Of a stretch of DNA of 64,000 bases, positions 19,790-29,900 are shown piece by piece. The position numbers and the translations under genes were made by a program. The stretch is from Microcoleus vaginatus PCC 9802 (GTDB lineage: Bacteria; Cyanobacteriota; Cyanobacteriia; Cyanobacteriales; Microcoleaceae), in contig CP031740.1 of NCBI GenBank assembly GCA_022701275.1, forward strand, positions 259,001 to 323,000, read 5' to 3'. The notes under the pieces are model-generated. The model was not told the origin of the DNA, ran no database searches, and was given only the letters and a program-made list of their open reading frames with translations. Each line of letters begins with the position of its first letter. Position 1 is the first letter of the stretch.

Positions 19790-20485
19790 TTAATCCTCCA
19801 GACACTTAAGATAACCGTCAGGCGCAACACTAATTAGCAACTTAGCTTCTATATCTTTATCAACTTTAAAACGTTTATTCTTCTTAAGAAATTCCCAGAC
19901 AGCGGTTTTAGGATTGTTGCCTTTTCCCCAAGGTCTATCTGGGAAAAAGTCTTCAGGCATATCCTCTACCACTGTATCGAAAACGACTAAGTAACTATTT
20001 TTAGTTACCAGTGGCGAGTAAAGTTCCAATTCTTTCAATACATGGTCATGGGTATGATTGGAGTCCAGCACTAGCAGTATCCGACTTTTGCCTTTTGCTA
20101 AATCATAAACCTGCTTTGCTATTTCTTCATCAATGGACGAACCCTCAATCATTGTAATGCGTTTAAACATCGGATGTTGTTCAATTTCCACCCGATTGTG
20201 CTGGCGGATGTCAACATCAATACCCAAAACTTGCCCTTCACCAATCAGCTCAAGCATTGAGGCATAAAATATCAGGGAACCTCCATGAGCAATTCCTGTT
20301 TCGACAATCAAATCCGGCTTAACCTGCCAAATAATTTCCTGCATAGCCATAATATCTTGAGGAAACTGAATGATTGGACGTCCCATCCAGCTAAAGTTGT
20401 AAGAGTATTTGTGTTTACAACTTTCAACAAACCACTGATTCGTTAGTTCTTGTAAATTGTCCTTGTTATTCATCGTATTCATCAT
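19790..20485 (-). CDS. CmcI-like SAM-dependent methyltransferase
   Basis: This 231-residue protein resembles the cephalosporin hydroxylase (CmcI)/rhamnosyl O-methyltransferase family: IIQFPQDIMAMQEIIWQVKPDLIVETGIAHGGS (in parts), GIDVDIR, VLDSNHTHDHVLKELELYSPLV. The metal and SAM region ETGIAHGGSLIF and LDSNHTHDHV are family hallmarks. It probably O-methylates a sugar hydroxyl. It is two bases upstream of the aminotransferase start, hence translationally coupled. AAGGA lies nine bases before the ATG. Confidence 0.82.
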   Translation of the reverse strand: MMNTMNNKDNLQELTNQWFVESCKHKYSYNFSWMGRPIIQFPQDIMAMQEIIWQVKPDLIVETGIAHGGSLIFYASMLELIGEGQVLGIDVDIRQHNRVEIEQHPMFKRITMIEGSSIDEEIAKQVYDLAKGKSRILLVLDSNHTHDHVLKELELYSPLVTKNSYLVVFDTVVEDMPEDFFPDRPWGKGNNPKTAVWEFLKKNKRFKVDKDIEAKLLISVAPDGYLKCLED

Positions 20486-20522
20486 TTTTTGAATCCTTGT
20501 TTAAACTTGTGCATTGATTACT

Positions 20523-21182
20523 TTACTTTCTTGGGAGTTCCTTAATAACTCTAGCTGGATTTCCTACAACAACACTATAGGAAGGAACATCTTCTATGAC
20601 TACAGCACCAGCACCAACTATAGCCCCTTTACCAATCCTGATCCTTGGCAAAACAACTGCACCAGTACCAATCATCGAATAAGGTTCAACCTGGACGCAG
20701 CCAGCTAAAGTAGCGCCCGGACAGACATGAACACCATCATCAAGATAGCACTCATGGTCTACAATTGCACCTGTGTTGACAATACAACCGCGACCAATTG
20801 TAGTTTCTACACAAAGTGTAGAATTTGCTAATATCTGAGAACCACTCCCAATTTTTACATTATCTGCTATGACGGCAGTTGGATGCTTAGCAATCAGTGC
20901 AATCAAACCATAGGACTCTAAGTATTCTTGTATTTCTATTCTATCTTTACCCTTGTCTCCTCCGATAGCCACCAAGAAACCAACAGGGTTGTTGAGTTTT
21001 CTTCCTGTTATCCAAGCTTCCAACTCTTTTTTCCCGAAATATAGGGGGACATCCTCAAATGGTGCTACCAAACTTTCATTATTGTCAAATAAAGAAACCA
21101 GTTTTATTCCCGATAATTTTAGACACTCTCTTAAAACTTTAGCTTGTCCAGTGGCCCCCCAAAAAATCATTTCTTTAAGCAT
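20523..21182 (-). CDS. NeuD/PglD-family sugar O- or N-acyltransferase
   Basis: An N-terminal Rossmann-like part (MIFWGATGQAKVLRECL, LVSLFDNNE) is followed by left-handed beta-helix hexapeptide repeats (from ~residue 95, e.g. IGSGSQILANSTL, IGKGAIVGAGAVV) ending in GNPARVIKELP. This is the layout of NeuD/PglD enzymes, which transfer an acetyl group from acetyl-CoA to an amino or hydroxy sugar. Together with the DegT enzyme it suggests an N-acylated amino sugar, an inference. Length 219 residues is normal. It follows the epimerase by five bases. Confidence 0.85.
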   Translation of the reverse strand: MLKEMIFWGATGQAKVLRECLKLSGIKLVSLFDNNESLVAPFEDVPLYFGKKELEAWITGRKLNNPVGFLVAIGGDKGKDRIEIQEYLESYGLIALIAKHPTAVIADNVKIGSGSQILANSTLCVETTIGRGCIVNTGAIVDHECYLDDGVHVCPGATLAGCVQVEPYSMIGTGAVVLPRIRIGKGAIVGAGAVVIEDVPSYSVVVGNPARVIKELPRK

Positions 21183-21187
21183 GGTAA

Positions 21188-21739
21188 CTACTCATTCTCA
21201 CCAACCACAAAATCATTGAATAGTGAATGACATCGATCCGGGGCTGAGATGACTAACACTTCGTTGGGCCATTCCACTCCAAAAGTAGGATCGTCCCATC
21301 GCAGACCCTTGGCAGACTCAGGATGATAAAATTCAGCCATCTGATAGAAAACCTCCGTATTATCCATTAAAGTTTGAAACCCACTGGCCATGCCTTTAGG
21401 AACGTAAAGCATCTTACGGTTTTCAGAAGTTAGCTCAACTGCTACCCACTGCTTAAATGTAAACGAGTCTGGTCGGATGTCGATCACTACTTGATAAATA
21501 GCACCTCTTGTACACCTAATCAACTTCGCTTCTTGATAGGGCTTAGCCTGGTAGTGCATCCCCCGCAAAGTACCTTTCTTCAGGTTAAAAGAAATATTGC
21601 ACTGCACTAGATTAGGATTCAAACCATGTTCTGCAAACTCCTTTTGACACCAACTGCGGCCAAAAAATCCTCTCTCATCTGCTAGGGGTTCTACCTCAAT
21701 AACATAAGCTCCCTTAAGCTTCGTTTCAGTAAACTTCAC
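21188..21739 (-). CDS. rfbC: dTDP-4-dehydrorhamnose 3,5-epimerase-like (RmlC/RfbC family)
   Basis: A cupin of 183 residues with the RmlC motifs RGFFGRSWCQKEF, GTLRGMHYQ (catalytic His) and a YVPKGMASGFQTLMD stretch. The family epimerises C3 and/or C5 of 4-keto-6-deoxy nucleotide sugars. Here the surrounding genes make a CDP sugar, so the likely substrate is CDP-4-keto-6-deoxyglucose or its C-methylated form. The symbol reflects the family, not a proven dTDP-rhamnose role. It overlaps the C-methyltransferase gene by four bases. Confidence 0.85.
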   Translation of the reverse strand: MKFTETKLKGAYVIEVEPLADERGFFGRSWCQKEFAEHGLNPNLVQCNISFNLKKGTLRGMHYQAKPYQEAKLIRCTRGAIYQVVIDIRPDSFTFKQWVAVELTSENRKMLYVPKGMASGFQTLMDNTEVFYQMAEFYHPESAKGLRWDDPTFGVEWPNEVLVISAPDRCHSLFNDFVVGENE

Positions 21740-22968
21740 CCTATCACCTCCACTTGAGGAATCAGCACCACAAACTTACCTCCCCACTCGCGGATATAAT
21801 CCATCTGACTTACTATCTCATCTTTAATGTTCCAAGGCAATATCGCCAAATAATCCGGTTTAGTCTCCCGAATTTTGTCGGGATGATATATCGGAATCTG
21901 AGTTCCAGGCAAAAACAAACCCTGCTTGTGCGGGCTTAAATCCACCGTATAATCAATCAAATCCGTGCGGATACCGCAATAGTTCAGCAGCGTATTAGCC
22001 TTCGCCGGCGCACCGTAGCCCGCAATTGATTTGCCCTGGTTTTTGGCATCTATTAGGAACCTGAGCATTTGGCGCTTCGTAGACTTAACCTGTTCGCAGA
22101 ATCCTACATAAATTTCAATCTGATTTAGCCCTGCTTGCACTTCCTTAGCTTTCAGTTGGGAAATGCGATCGCCAGCTGCTATACTATCAAAACCCTCATG
22201 CCTCCCGTAAATCCGCAGAGAACCGCCGTGCGTCGGCAATTCCTCCACATCAAACAAAGTTAAACCGTGACTTGCAAAAACTTTCTCAACCGTCAACAGC
22301 GAAAAATAAGAGAAATGCTCGTGGTAAATCGTGTCAAACAGATTGTATTGAATTAGTTGCAATACATGAGGAAACTCCATTGTCAAGACGCCGTTTGGTT
22401 TCAGGAGAATTTTCATCCCCGCCACAAAATCATTCAAGTCAGGCACATGAGCCAACACATTATTTCCCAGCAACAAATCTGCCTTTTTGCCTTGTAACAC
22501 CAACTCTTTAGCCGTTTGAGCGCCAAAAAACTTTACTAAAGTGGGAATCCCTTTTTCCTCAGCCACCTTAGCTACATTTGCAGCAGGTTCAATCCCCAAT
22601 ACGGGAATTCCTTTCTGCTGAAAATACTGGAGTAAATAGCCATCATTGCTAGCGAGTTCAATTACCTGACTGGTTTCGTCAAATCCAAAGCGCTCTACCA
22701 TCAAATCAGTGTATTTCTGAGCATGACGCAACCAAGAGTCTGAATAGGAAGAAAAATAAGCATAATCGCTAAAGATGCTATCCGGGGATTCAAACTCTTC
22801 TAACTGCACTAAAAAACAATTAGCACACACATAAGTATGAAGCGGATAAAATTTCTCTGCACAATTCAGATGCTGTTGAGATAGAAAAGCATTCGCCAGC
22901 GGCGACATCCCCAGATTTACAAAAGTATGCTCCAATGGGTGACTGCAAAAACGACATTTAGATGGCAC
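21736..22968 (-). CDS. NDP-hexose C-methyltransferase
   Basis: This 410-residue protein has the three-part layout of sugar C-methyltransferases such as TylC3. A Cys-rich N-terminal zinc-binding segment (CRFCSHPLEH, later CANC) is followed by a SAM domain (SQVIELASNDGYLLQYF) with HEHFSYFSLLTVE, then a C-terminal domain with GYGAPAKANTLLNYCG. It probably adds a methyl group to C3 of a 4-keto-6-deoxy CDP sugar, giving a branched sugar. It is preceded by rfbG with a 67-bp gap and overlaps the epimerase gene. Confidence 0.87.
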   Translation of the reverse strand: MPSKCRFCSHPLEHTFVNLGMSPLANAFLSQQHLNCAEKFYPLHTYVCANCFLVQLEEFESPDSIFSDYAYFSSYSDSWLRHAQKYTDLMVERFGFDETSQVIELASNDGYLLQYFQQKGIPVLGIEPAANVAKVAEEKGIPTLVKFFGAQTAKELVLQGKKADLLLGNNVLAHVPDLNDFVAGMKILLKPNGVLTMEFPHVLQLIQYNLFDTIYHEHFSYFSLLTVEKVFASHGLTLFDVEELPTHGGSLRIYGRHEGFDSIAAGDRISQLKAKEVQAGLNQIEIYVGFCEQVKSTKRQMLRFLIDAKNQGKSIAGYGAPAKANTLLNYCGIRTDLIDYTVDLSPHKQGLFLPGTQIPIYHPDKIRETKPDYLAILPWNIKDEIVSQMDYIREWGGKFVVLIPQVEVIG

Positions 22969-23035
22969 CGAATTAGCCCCCTTGACTATCCAATAAGAGA
23001 AAGAAAATTAAAACCCCAGTCACAGAACTCCTCCA

Positions 23036-24034
23036 TCACACGCTGATGACACAGGTGTTTTCCTCCATCAAAAAGTTTTTATACCATTCAATTGTTTCTT
23101 GCAACCCTTCTTCTAGAGGATACTTAGACTCCCAACCGAGCATTTTTCGCGCCTTATCTGCCGAGAGATACTGATGTTTGATTTCATTCTTGGCCCGATT
23201 CAATATGACAGGCTCTAAATGAGTCTTATCCATCAATTCCAAAACCTTATCTACCATGCCCCGCACTGAAATTTGCAATTCGTTGCTGAAATTAAAGGCC
23301 TCTCCCAAAATTTCTTTCCTGTCCATTTGTTCAGCCAAATGGAGATAAGCTAAAACCCCATCCTTCGCATAGAAATAGTCCCGGATAAAAGTGCCATCAC
23401 TGCGAATGACTACCGGCTTGTCTCGTAATGCTGATCGAATAGTAGATGGAACGATGCGATTAAAATTCAAGTCTCCGCCGCCGTAAAAGTTGCCGCAGCG
23501 AGTAATGCACACAGGCAAACCATAACTGACGTAATAAGCCCGACTGATTAAATCAGCACAGCTTTTAGAAACATCGTAAGGGTGTTCTCCTTGCAGCGGA
23601 GTTGTTTCGCTGTAAGGCAACACTAGCTGGTCTCCATAGGCTTTATCGCTGGATGCTATGACAATTCGACTCACACCACCGACGCGGCGACAAGCTTCTA
23701 GAATATTCCAAGTACCTTTAATGTTCGTTTCAAAAGTTGCCAGGGGCTCTCTATTTGCAACTCCCACAATTGTCTGAGCTGCTAAGTGAAACACTGTATC
23801 TACTTCATACTCATTAATCGCTCGTTCTACCGTTGACAAATCTTCGACACAACCGCGAACGATATTAATTTGCCGATACCACTCTCCAGCATAAAGTCGG
23901 GATTGGGGCACCAAGTCACGGACTAATCCCGTTACCAAGGCTCCTCTTTCCAGCAACTCAGCCACTAACCAGTTACCCAAAAGGCCTGTGCAACCAGTCA
24001 CCAATACCGATCGATCACGCCAAAACTCACTCAT
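23036..24034 (-). CDS. rfbG: CDP-glucose 4,6-dehydratase
   Basis: A short-chain dehydrogenase-like enzyme: [17 protein letters not shown] is the NAD-binding glycine motif and [11 protein letters not shown] contains the catalytic Tyr-x-x-x-Lys. It converts CDP-D-glucose to CDP-4-keto-6-deoxy-D-glucose. The identification as the CDP form rests on the adjacent cytidylyltransferase gene. The ATG at 24034 overlaps the stop of that gene (ATGA). A TTG five codons upstream also opens the frame but coincides with the ribosome binding site GGAGGGTGTGGGA. Confidence 0.88.
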   Translation of the reverse strand: MSEFWRDRSVLVTGCTGLLGNWLVAELLERGALVTGLVRDLVPQSRLYAGEWYRQINIVRGCVEDLSTVERAINEYEVDTVFHLAAQTIVGVANREPLATFETNIKGTWNILEACRRVGGVSRIVIASSDKAYGDQLVLPYSETTPLQGEHPYDVSKSCADLISRAYYVSYGLPVCITRCGNFYGGGDLNFNRIVPSTIRSALRDKPVVIRSDGTFIRDYFYAKDGVLAYLHLAEQMDRKEILGEAFNFSNELQISVRGMVDKVLELMDKTHLEPVILNRAKNEIKHQYLSADKARKMLGWESKYPLEEGLQETIEWYKNFLMEENTCVISV

Positions 24035-24807
24035 TCCCACACCCTCCAAGGAGCCTCTCCATTATCCCAAAGTTCGTTCAAATATTTATACTCGCGGTAA
24101 GTATCCATCGCAAAAAAGAAACCTTCGTGGCGGTACGCCATCAATTGTCCCTGGGCCGCTAACTGCTCTAGTGGCTCTCGCTCAAAAAAACAATCATCCC
24201 CGCTCAAAGCCTCAAATATGCTGCGGTGAAGTACCAAAAATCCTGCACTAGCCCAGCCATCTATTTGAGGTTTTTCCGTAAATTCCAGAACTTTGCCTTG
24301 GCTGTCCACATCTAAAATACCATATCGGGATATCGGACGAACTGTACTAACAGTTGCCAGCTTACCATGAGCCTTATGAAAATCCACCAAAGCTCCAATA
24401 TCGATATCAGCAACTCCATCACCGTATGTCACCATAAAGGTATCATCAGTGATGTATTTCTCCACCCGTTTCACCCGCCCTCCCGTCATAGTGTCCGAGC
24501 CAGTTTCTGCCAGTGTCACCTTAAAATCTTGTTCTTTATGATCCTCGTGATAAGTAATGCAATTCTGGCGGCCCAAGCAAATAGTAAAGTCATTATTCAT
24601 CGCTTCATAATTGAGGAAATACTCCTTAATCATGTTGCCTTTGTAGCCCAAACACACAATAAAGTCTAGGAATCCGTAGTGGGCATAAGTCTTCATAATG
24701 TGCCAGAGAATCGGACGCCCGCCCACATCAACTAGGGGCTTGGGACGAAATTCTGTTTCTTCTCGGAGACGTGTCCCCAAACCGCCGGCTAATATAACTA
24801 CTTGCAT
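24031..24807 (-). CDS. rfbF: Glucose-1-phosphate cytidylyltransferase
   Basis: It makes CDP-glucose from CTP and glucose 1-phosphate. The nucleotidyltransferase signature is [23 protein letters not shown] (in parts) at residues 4-26, followed by [17 protein letters not shown] and the typical RfbF features [11 protein letters not shown] and [10 protein letters not shown]. Length 258 residues matches the family. It is the first gene of the seven-gene minus-strand CDP-sugar operon. Its upstream region carries dispersed repeat copy B. Confidence 0.92.
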   Translation of the reverse strand: MQVVILAGGLGTRLREETEFRPKPLVDVGGRPILWHIMKTYAHYGFLDFIVCLGYKGNMIKEYFLNYEAMNNDFTICLGRQNCITYHEDHKEQDFKVTLAETGSDTMTGGRVKRVEKYITDDTFMVTYGDGVADIDIGALVDFHKAHGKLATVSTVRPISRYGILDVDSQGKVLEFTEKPQIDGWASAGFLVLHRSIFEALSGDDCFFEREPLEQLAAQGQLMAYRHEGFFFAMDTYREYKYLNELWDNGEAPWRVWE

Positions 24808-25209
24808 TGTTTCACCGTTTTAAAATGGTAGATAATTTTCAGTTCCTAGTTGCCCTGACACAAGCGACTGGCACAAATCTTTTTGAGGAGTCTACCACAA
24901 CTTTGGGGGAATTTTGTCCGATCGCCCCAATGAACTCCCAATGAACTCAAGCCGTTGCCTTGCCAAGGATATCAGACTTCAGCCCTCTGAGGATGTTCCC
25001 GCACGCACCAGGTATTATAGATGGGCGATCGCCCGCAAGCCCTAAGCCATCGAGCTTAACAATAGATATTACCCCAAAAATCAACACACGAAGACGATCG
25101 TACTCAAGCGATCGACCAACACGCGCGATCGGGTAAACTAGAAAGGTCGATCGGGCTCCACCCTGTACTGAGGAGTCAAATCCCAAATCGCAAGACAAGA
25201 CAATAAATT
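24808..25209. other. Intergenic region between divergent units, with dispersed repeat B
   Basis: These 402 bases separate the minus-strand CDP-sugar operon from a plus-strand methyltransferase. They must hold both promoters, but none is clear enough to call. A minus-strand open frame (24947-25198) overlaps the repeat and has no supporting features. Confidence 0.5.
24893..25018. repeat. Dispersed repeat, copy B
   Basis: This is the partner of 18017-18132 in the same orientation, 6.9 kb away. Relative to copy A it has a small internal duplication (CAATGAACTCCCAATGAACT). The two copies lie on either side of the CDP-sugar operon. Confidence 0.8.
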
Positions 25210-25893
25210 ATGGATTTGTACGCAAAAAGAAGAGAAATAGCTTCTCAATACTTAAAAGGTGAGGGAATTGAGGTGGGCCCGCTAAATGCTCCCCTCGAAG
25301 TTCCAGCAGGCGTTAAAGTTCATTACATAGATCGGATGTCGGTACAAGAATTAAGGAGACACTACCCGGAGCTAGCTGGGGTCAATCTCGCAGAGGTTGA
25401 TATTATAGATGACGGTGAAACTCTTGCAGGCACACCAGATAACTCCTGGGATTTTGTCATTGCCAATCACATGATAGAACACTGTCAAAATCCGATCGGC
25501 GCTTTGGAAAACTTTTTGAGAGTTGTCAAACCCGAAGGAATTGTGTACATGGGCGTGCCGGAAAAACGTTATACATTCGATCGCGATCGGCCCCTGACTT
25601 CCCTGGACCACCTAATTCGGGACTACAAAGAAGGGCCGGAATGGTCAAGAGTGCCTCATTATGAAGAGTATGTCAGGCTCGTGGACAAATTTCCTGAAGC
25701 ACAGGTGGCTGAGCGGATGCAGTATTTACTTGACATAGATTACAGCATTCATTTTCACGTCTGGACGGCGGAGACTTTCCCAGAATTTCTCGACTACTGT
25801 CAAAAAAATCTATTTTTTAGTTTTGATATTCAACTTTTCCAAGAAAATTTTGGAGAACTTATTTGTATTCTCAGAAAAAGAACAAAGGAGTAG
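25210..25893 (+). CDS. Class I SAM-dependent methyltransferase
   Basis: This 227-residue protein reads like a small class I methyltransferase: GEGIEVGPLNAPLEV (motif I region), HYIDRMS (acidic end of strand 2), SWDFVIANHMIEHCQNPIGAL (motif IV and following) and LRVVKPEGIVYMGVPE. These are common in glycan and O-antigen clusters. The acceptor is unknown. AAAGGAG at its 3' end serves a following gene remnant. Confidence 0.78.
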   Translation: MDLYAKRREIASQYLKGEGIEVGPLNAPLEVPAGVKVHYIDRMSVQELRRHYPELAGVNLAEVDIIDDGETLAGTPDNSWDFVIANHMIEHCQNPIGALENFLRVVKPEGIVYMGVPEKRYTFDRDRPLTSLDHLIRDYKEGPEWSRVPHYEEYVRLVDKFPEAQVAERMQYLLDIDYSIHFHVWTAETFPEFLDYCQKNLFFSFDIQLFQENFGELICILRKRTKE

Positions 25894-25896
25894 CTT

Positions 25897-26084
25897 GTGC
25901 AATATCTTAAACTGGATATAGACTGTGGTGGCAACAAAAAACCAGGAACACTTGGATTGGATTATGTTCAACAACCGGGTGTTGACTATGTAATAGATTT
26001 GCAGACTTAGAAATTACCCTTTGCAAGTCTGAGCGTTGAATATATTCACTCTTCTCATTTTTTAGAACAATGGAAATCCTAGAT
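25897..26084 (+). pseudogene. 5' fragment of a SAM methyltransferase gene with nonsense codon
   Basis: A good ribosome binding site (AAAGGAG, 25884-25890) is followed six bases later by GTG at 25897. The frame reads LDIDCGGNKKPGTLGLDYV, a typical motif I of small methyltransferases. It is stopped by TAG at 26008 in the middle of an otherwise continuous motif (VDYVIDLQT-stop-KLPFASLSVEYIHSSHFLE). The frame then runs into the start of the next gene, and the rest of the enzyme is missing. It is a truncated remnant with a point nonsense mutation. Confidence 0.75.
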
Positions 26085-26858
26085 TATTATGTTAAGTCCG
26101 CCCCTAGTGTACAGAATACGCTGGATATTTTTCAAGGTGAATGGGCATCTAAGTTGCCGGGGGATTTGTCATTACTAAATGCAGGACAAAGCGGACTGTT
26201 TGAAGATGCTCGCATCACTTGGGCTATTGAGCAATTAGGGGGAGTTACAGGTCAAACAATCCTCGAACTCGGACCACTGGAAGCGGGGCATACCTATATG
26301 TTGGAGAAACTGGGAGCAGCATCGATTACGGCAGTTGAGGCCAGCACTCGCGCTTATCTAAAATGCCTAATTGTTAAAGAAGCTGTAGGACTTCGCAATG
26401 CTCGCTTTCTGTGCGGTGATTGTGTAGAATATCTGCGGTTAAATCCCGGCAAGTTTGATACTTGCTTCGCCAGCGGCATACTGTACCACATGACAAACCC
26501 TGCTGAGCTGATCGGCTTGATTGCTAAAGTTTCAGACCGAGTTTTTATATGGACTCACTACTATGACGGGAATATAATGCGCAGCACTCCTTACCTTTCC
26601 GCAAGGTTTGCCGAGAAGACTGCTGCTGAGTATCAAGGCTTTAAACATATGCTTTACCGTCAGGAATATGGAGAATACAAAGGTGAAGTAAAAGCTACTG
26701 GTTTCTGCGGGGGCAGCAGTCGATTTAGTAACTGGATGAGCCGTGAAGATATCATGTCATGTTTGACCTATTTTGGGTTAACCGACATCCGCATCAACTT
26801 CGATCAGCCTCACACTCCTCACGGGCCGTGCTTTGCTTTAGTAGCAATGAGGCGGTGA
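26070..26858 (+). CDS. SAM-dependent methyltransferase (DUF1698/CmoB-like fold)
   Basis: This 262-residue protein has a methyltransferase core with QTILELGPLEAGHTYMLEKLGA (in parts, motif I), ITAVEASTRAYLKC and FDTCFASGILYHMTNPAELI (motif IV region), resembling class I methyltransferases with a CmoB-like 'GILYHM' segment. The target is unknown; the context suggests glycan modification. Its ATG overlaps the tail of the preceding gene remnant. It is convergent with the 1490-aa protein. Confidence 0.72.
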   Translation: MEILDYYVKSAPSVQNTLDIFQGEWASKLPGDLSLLNAGQSGLFEDARITWAIEQLGGVTGQTILELGPLEAGHTYMLEKLGAASITAVEASTRAYLKCLIVKEAVGLRNARFLCGDCVEYLRLNPGKFDTCFASGILYHMTNPAELIGLIAKVSDRVFIWTHYYDGNIMRSTPYLSARFAEKTAAEYQGFKHMLYRQEYGEYKGEVKATGFCGGSSRFSNWMSREDIMSCLTYFGLTDIRINFDQPHTPHGPCFALVAMRR

Positions 26859-26881
26859 GTTCTAGATTGGTGCTGGAAGTT

Positions 26882-26908
26882 CGATCGCTTTTTGAGAATA
26901 AGCGATCG
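26882..26908. terminator. Hairpin between convergent genes
   Basis: CGATCGCTT (26882-26890) and AAGCGATCG (26900-26908) form a perfect 9-bp stem with a 9-base loop, followed by CTTT. It uses a HIP1-like sequence. It lies between the stops at 26858 and 26916 and is a plausible but weak terminator. Confidence 0.45.
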
Positions 26909-26915
26909 CTTTACC

Positions 26916-29900
26916 CTACTCCCCAACAACAGACATAACTTCACTTAACTTGTCATGAGCCTCAGACAAATTTGGGTTTAAATAAACAGCCCTGCGGTAA
27001 CATACGATCGCCCGCTCCTGCTTACCTTGCTGTAACAGAGTATTGCCAAGGTTAAAGTATTCCTCTGCCGTTGTTTCCGGTTCCAAAATCACGGCTGCAT
27101 AACAACACTCGACAGCTTCATCTGGCTTGCCAATTTGCGAAAATACCCTAGACAAGTTCCGGTAAGCGCCAGCAAAATTCGGTTGAATCGCGAGTGCTTT
27201 TTGGTAACAGGCGATCGCCTCTTGCCAATGTTGCTGCTGTGCGTTAATAGTACCCAGGTTTGCTAAAGCTGGAGCAAAATCCGGCTGAATTTCCAGAGCG
27301 CGAAGGTACCAACTCTTGGCCTCCTCCAGTTTACCCTGAGCTTGCAAGGCATTCCCCAAAGTCTTGTAGGGTGGAGCAAATGTGGGTTGAATCTTTAATA
27401 CTTGCTCACAAACTGCGATCGCATCTTCTAACTTTCCTTGAGTCAAATACAATTCGGCCAGTTGACTTAACGGAACCGCTGCGCTCTCAATCTCTTGCAT
27501 TTTAGTCTGAATTGCCCTTAGCTGACACTTAGTTTTTTCTAGTTCTTCCTGAGTAAGACGGTCCTTAACCTGCCGGCATTCCAGTTCCTCTTTAATTGGT
27601 TCAAGTTCATCTTTAACTTGTTGCAGTTGAGTTGTAAATTGCTCAAATTCCCCCGAAGTTTGGTATGGTGTTGTCAGAGATTTTTCTAATTCAATTTGCA
27701 TCTGGTACAGCTTAGATTGCAAGCACCACTGTGCCCTTAAAATCTGCGCTATTCGAGATTGAGATATAATTGAATCAACAGCTTGCCTCAACTTAGGAAC
27801 AAAACGTTGAATCGTTAAATCTTCAACTTCATTGCGATCTGTGGTATCAAACATCCAAGGTCGGGGAACAAGTGCATCGGCTATACCTCGAAGCATTTTT
27901 TCTTTGTTTTCTTGTAACGAGCGAGTCGTATAATGATTTATCCGTATCTTTTGCACTGAATTTGTTGTAGACCAAGGCCCCACTATTGGTTCTTTATTTT
28001 CTGTGATGGCAACCCGATCGTTCAAGTATGTAAAATCGTGAGGTGAAAGAGGGCGCATAGCCTCTACAGGACGCACGATTGATTTGATATGCTTGTTGAT
28101 TTCCCACTCGTTTACACCTCGTTTAGTAAAATTTTCTATTTGCAAGCCCTCAGGTCTAGTTTTGTGACCCGAAGAGCCAAAAACCAGCCAATTAACTGCT
28201 ACTGCTGGACAATCATAAAACTCCTCTAATACCTCTTTGAGATCGTCCTTTTCTGTCGGAAATAAAAACTCATCCAAATCAATAAAAGCTATCCACTCCG
28301 AGCCTTGTCTGTAGGTTTCTAGACAATGTTCATAAGCTTGAAGTTGTCCGGGTATCAACGGCCAATCGTGCCAAATAACTTCCCCTGATTTAATGTAAGG
28401 TTGAACAATATCAAAAGGGTTGTCTGTGCTGTTGTTGTTGTATAAATAAAACCTTTCAACACCAACTATTTTATGAAACTCCAACCACTCTATCAAATAT
28501 GGAGCTTCATTTTTAAGAATCGCGCATACACTCAGTTTGCACTTATTTCTGATATTTTCTTGATCCGGCTGAGATGCTGGTTCCCCATGAGGATTATCCC
28601 GCAGCAACGGCTCGCTATTCCAAGGGTCAAAGGGAATCAGTTTGTTTTTTTGTAAATTCGGCCGGAAGAAAAATTTGCAGCGTTTGTTCAGCATTGCTGC
28701 AGCAAAAGAGAACGTGCTATTTGAAGTAGCCAAAACATCGCATTGACTCAATATGTAAAAATCCGGATAAAAAGGTGCTTCTGGCATCTCTACACCCAAA
28801 TCTTTGACTGTTATGGGGTTGTAATCCGCAAAATCCCCGACCACATTTTCAATTTCATCGCTAGCTATAAACAAAACTGGTTCATCTAGCGTTTCCCACA
28901 AACCGTCCAACCATTCTCTGTACCATTCATTTGGAGCAATAGAAAGATATGGAACTATATCGCTTGCCCAGCTATAGTCGCCGCGACGCAAATGCAATGC
29001 CACAACTGTTTTGCCTCGTTCTCGCAAGCGGTTGACAGCTTCTTGCATCTTAGCTTCAACTTCCGACACTGGTTTGAACAGCGAACAGAAATACTCTTTG
29101 TGCTGAGCGTGATACTTAGTGTGAAACTGAAAAAATCCAAAAAAATCAGCGTTCCTAATTGGTTCCGGTGAATTCAGTATTGCCGATTCTGAAAGTTTAT
29201 AGGGATATTGTTGCTCCACAACTTGAGGTAATGGATGAGCAATTGGCGGCTCATTGTGACCAAAAAGATATTGACCGGGCCACGCTGGCAACTCAAGCCG
29301 CATCCCGTGTTCTTTGGTGTACATTTTCAAGAAAGCATAGTCAAATATCTGATTGCCAAATCGCGCTATCTCAAATGCTGCCATCGTAATCAGAGGCTTC
29401 TTGACATAGAAAGCATCGCCCCAGTAGGGATGGTGGGTTATCGTCGCCACCCGCTGAAAGCCGTGCTTTTCGAGAAATTCGTCCAACTGGTCAATTAAAG
29501 CGCAGCCGTCATACAGTTCTTCATAATTAACCTCGGTGTTAATTCCTGCCACATATTTCAACCAGTTAGCTGCTCCTTGCAAAGCCAACAGTTCTGCCCC
29601 TTGAATATCTATATTTAAGATATTAAAGTCATAAGGGTTGAGTTGCAGTTCTTCCAGCAGCGTATCAATCGTTCTTGACTGTACTTCAACTTGATGCGTT
29701 TCTTGAATGCTTGGATAAAGTTCTAGATGACGCTTCAGTTGCAAAATAGAACTGCTTTGATCGATCGAAGTCACGCGCAAGTTTACCGTACCATTTTCAT
29801 TGCTAACAGCACAGTTCACGGCTTGAACATTTTGCACCCCAACAATATTAGCTTGCAACCGTTCAAACACAACCGGGTTAGCTTCCACAAACAGCACTTT

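Noticed and set aside
24947-25198. 83-codon minus-strand frame upstream of rfbF
   Set aside because: It overlaps dispersed repeat B and shows no domain or ribosome binding site. The partner copy at 18 kb does not preserve the same frame over its length.
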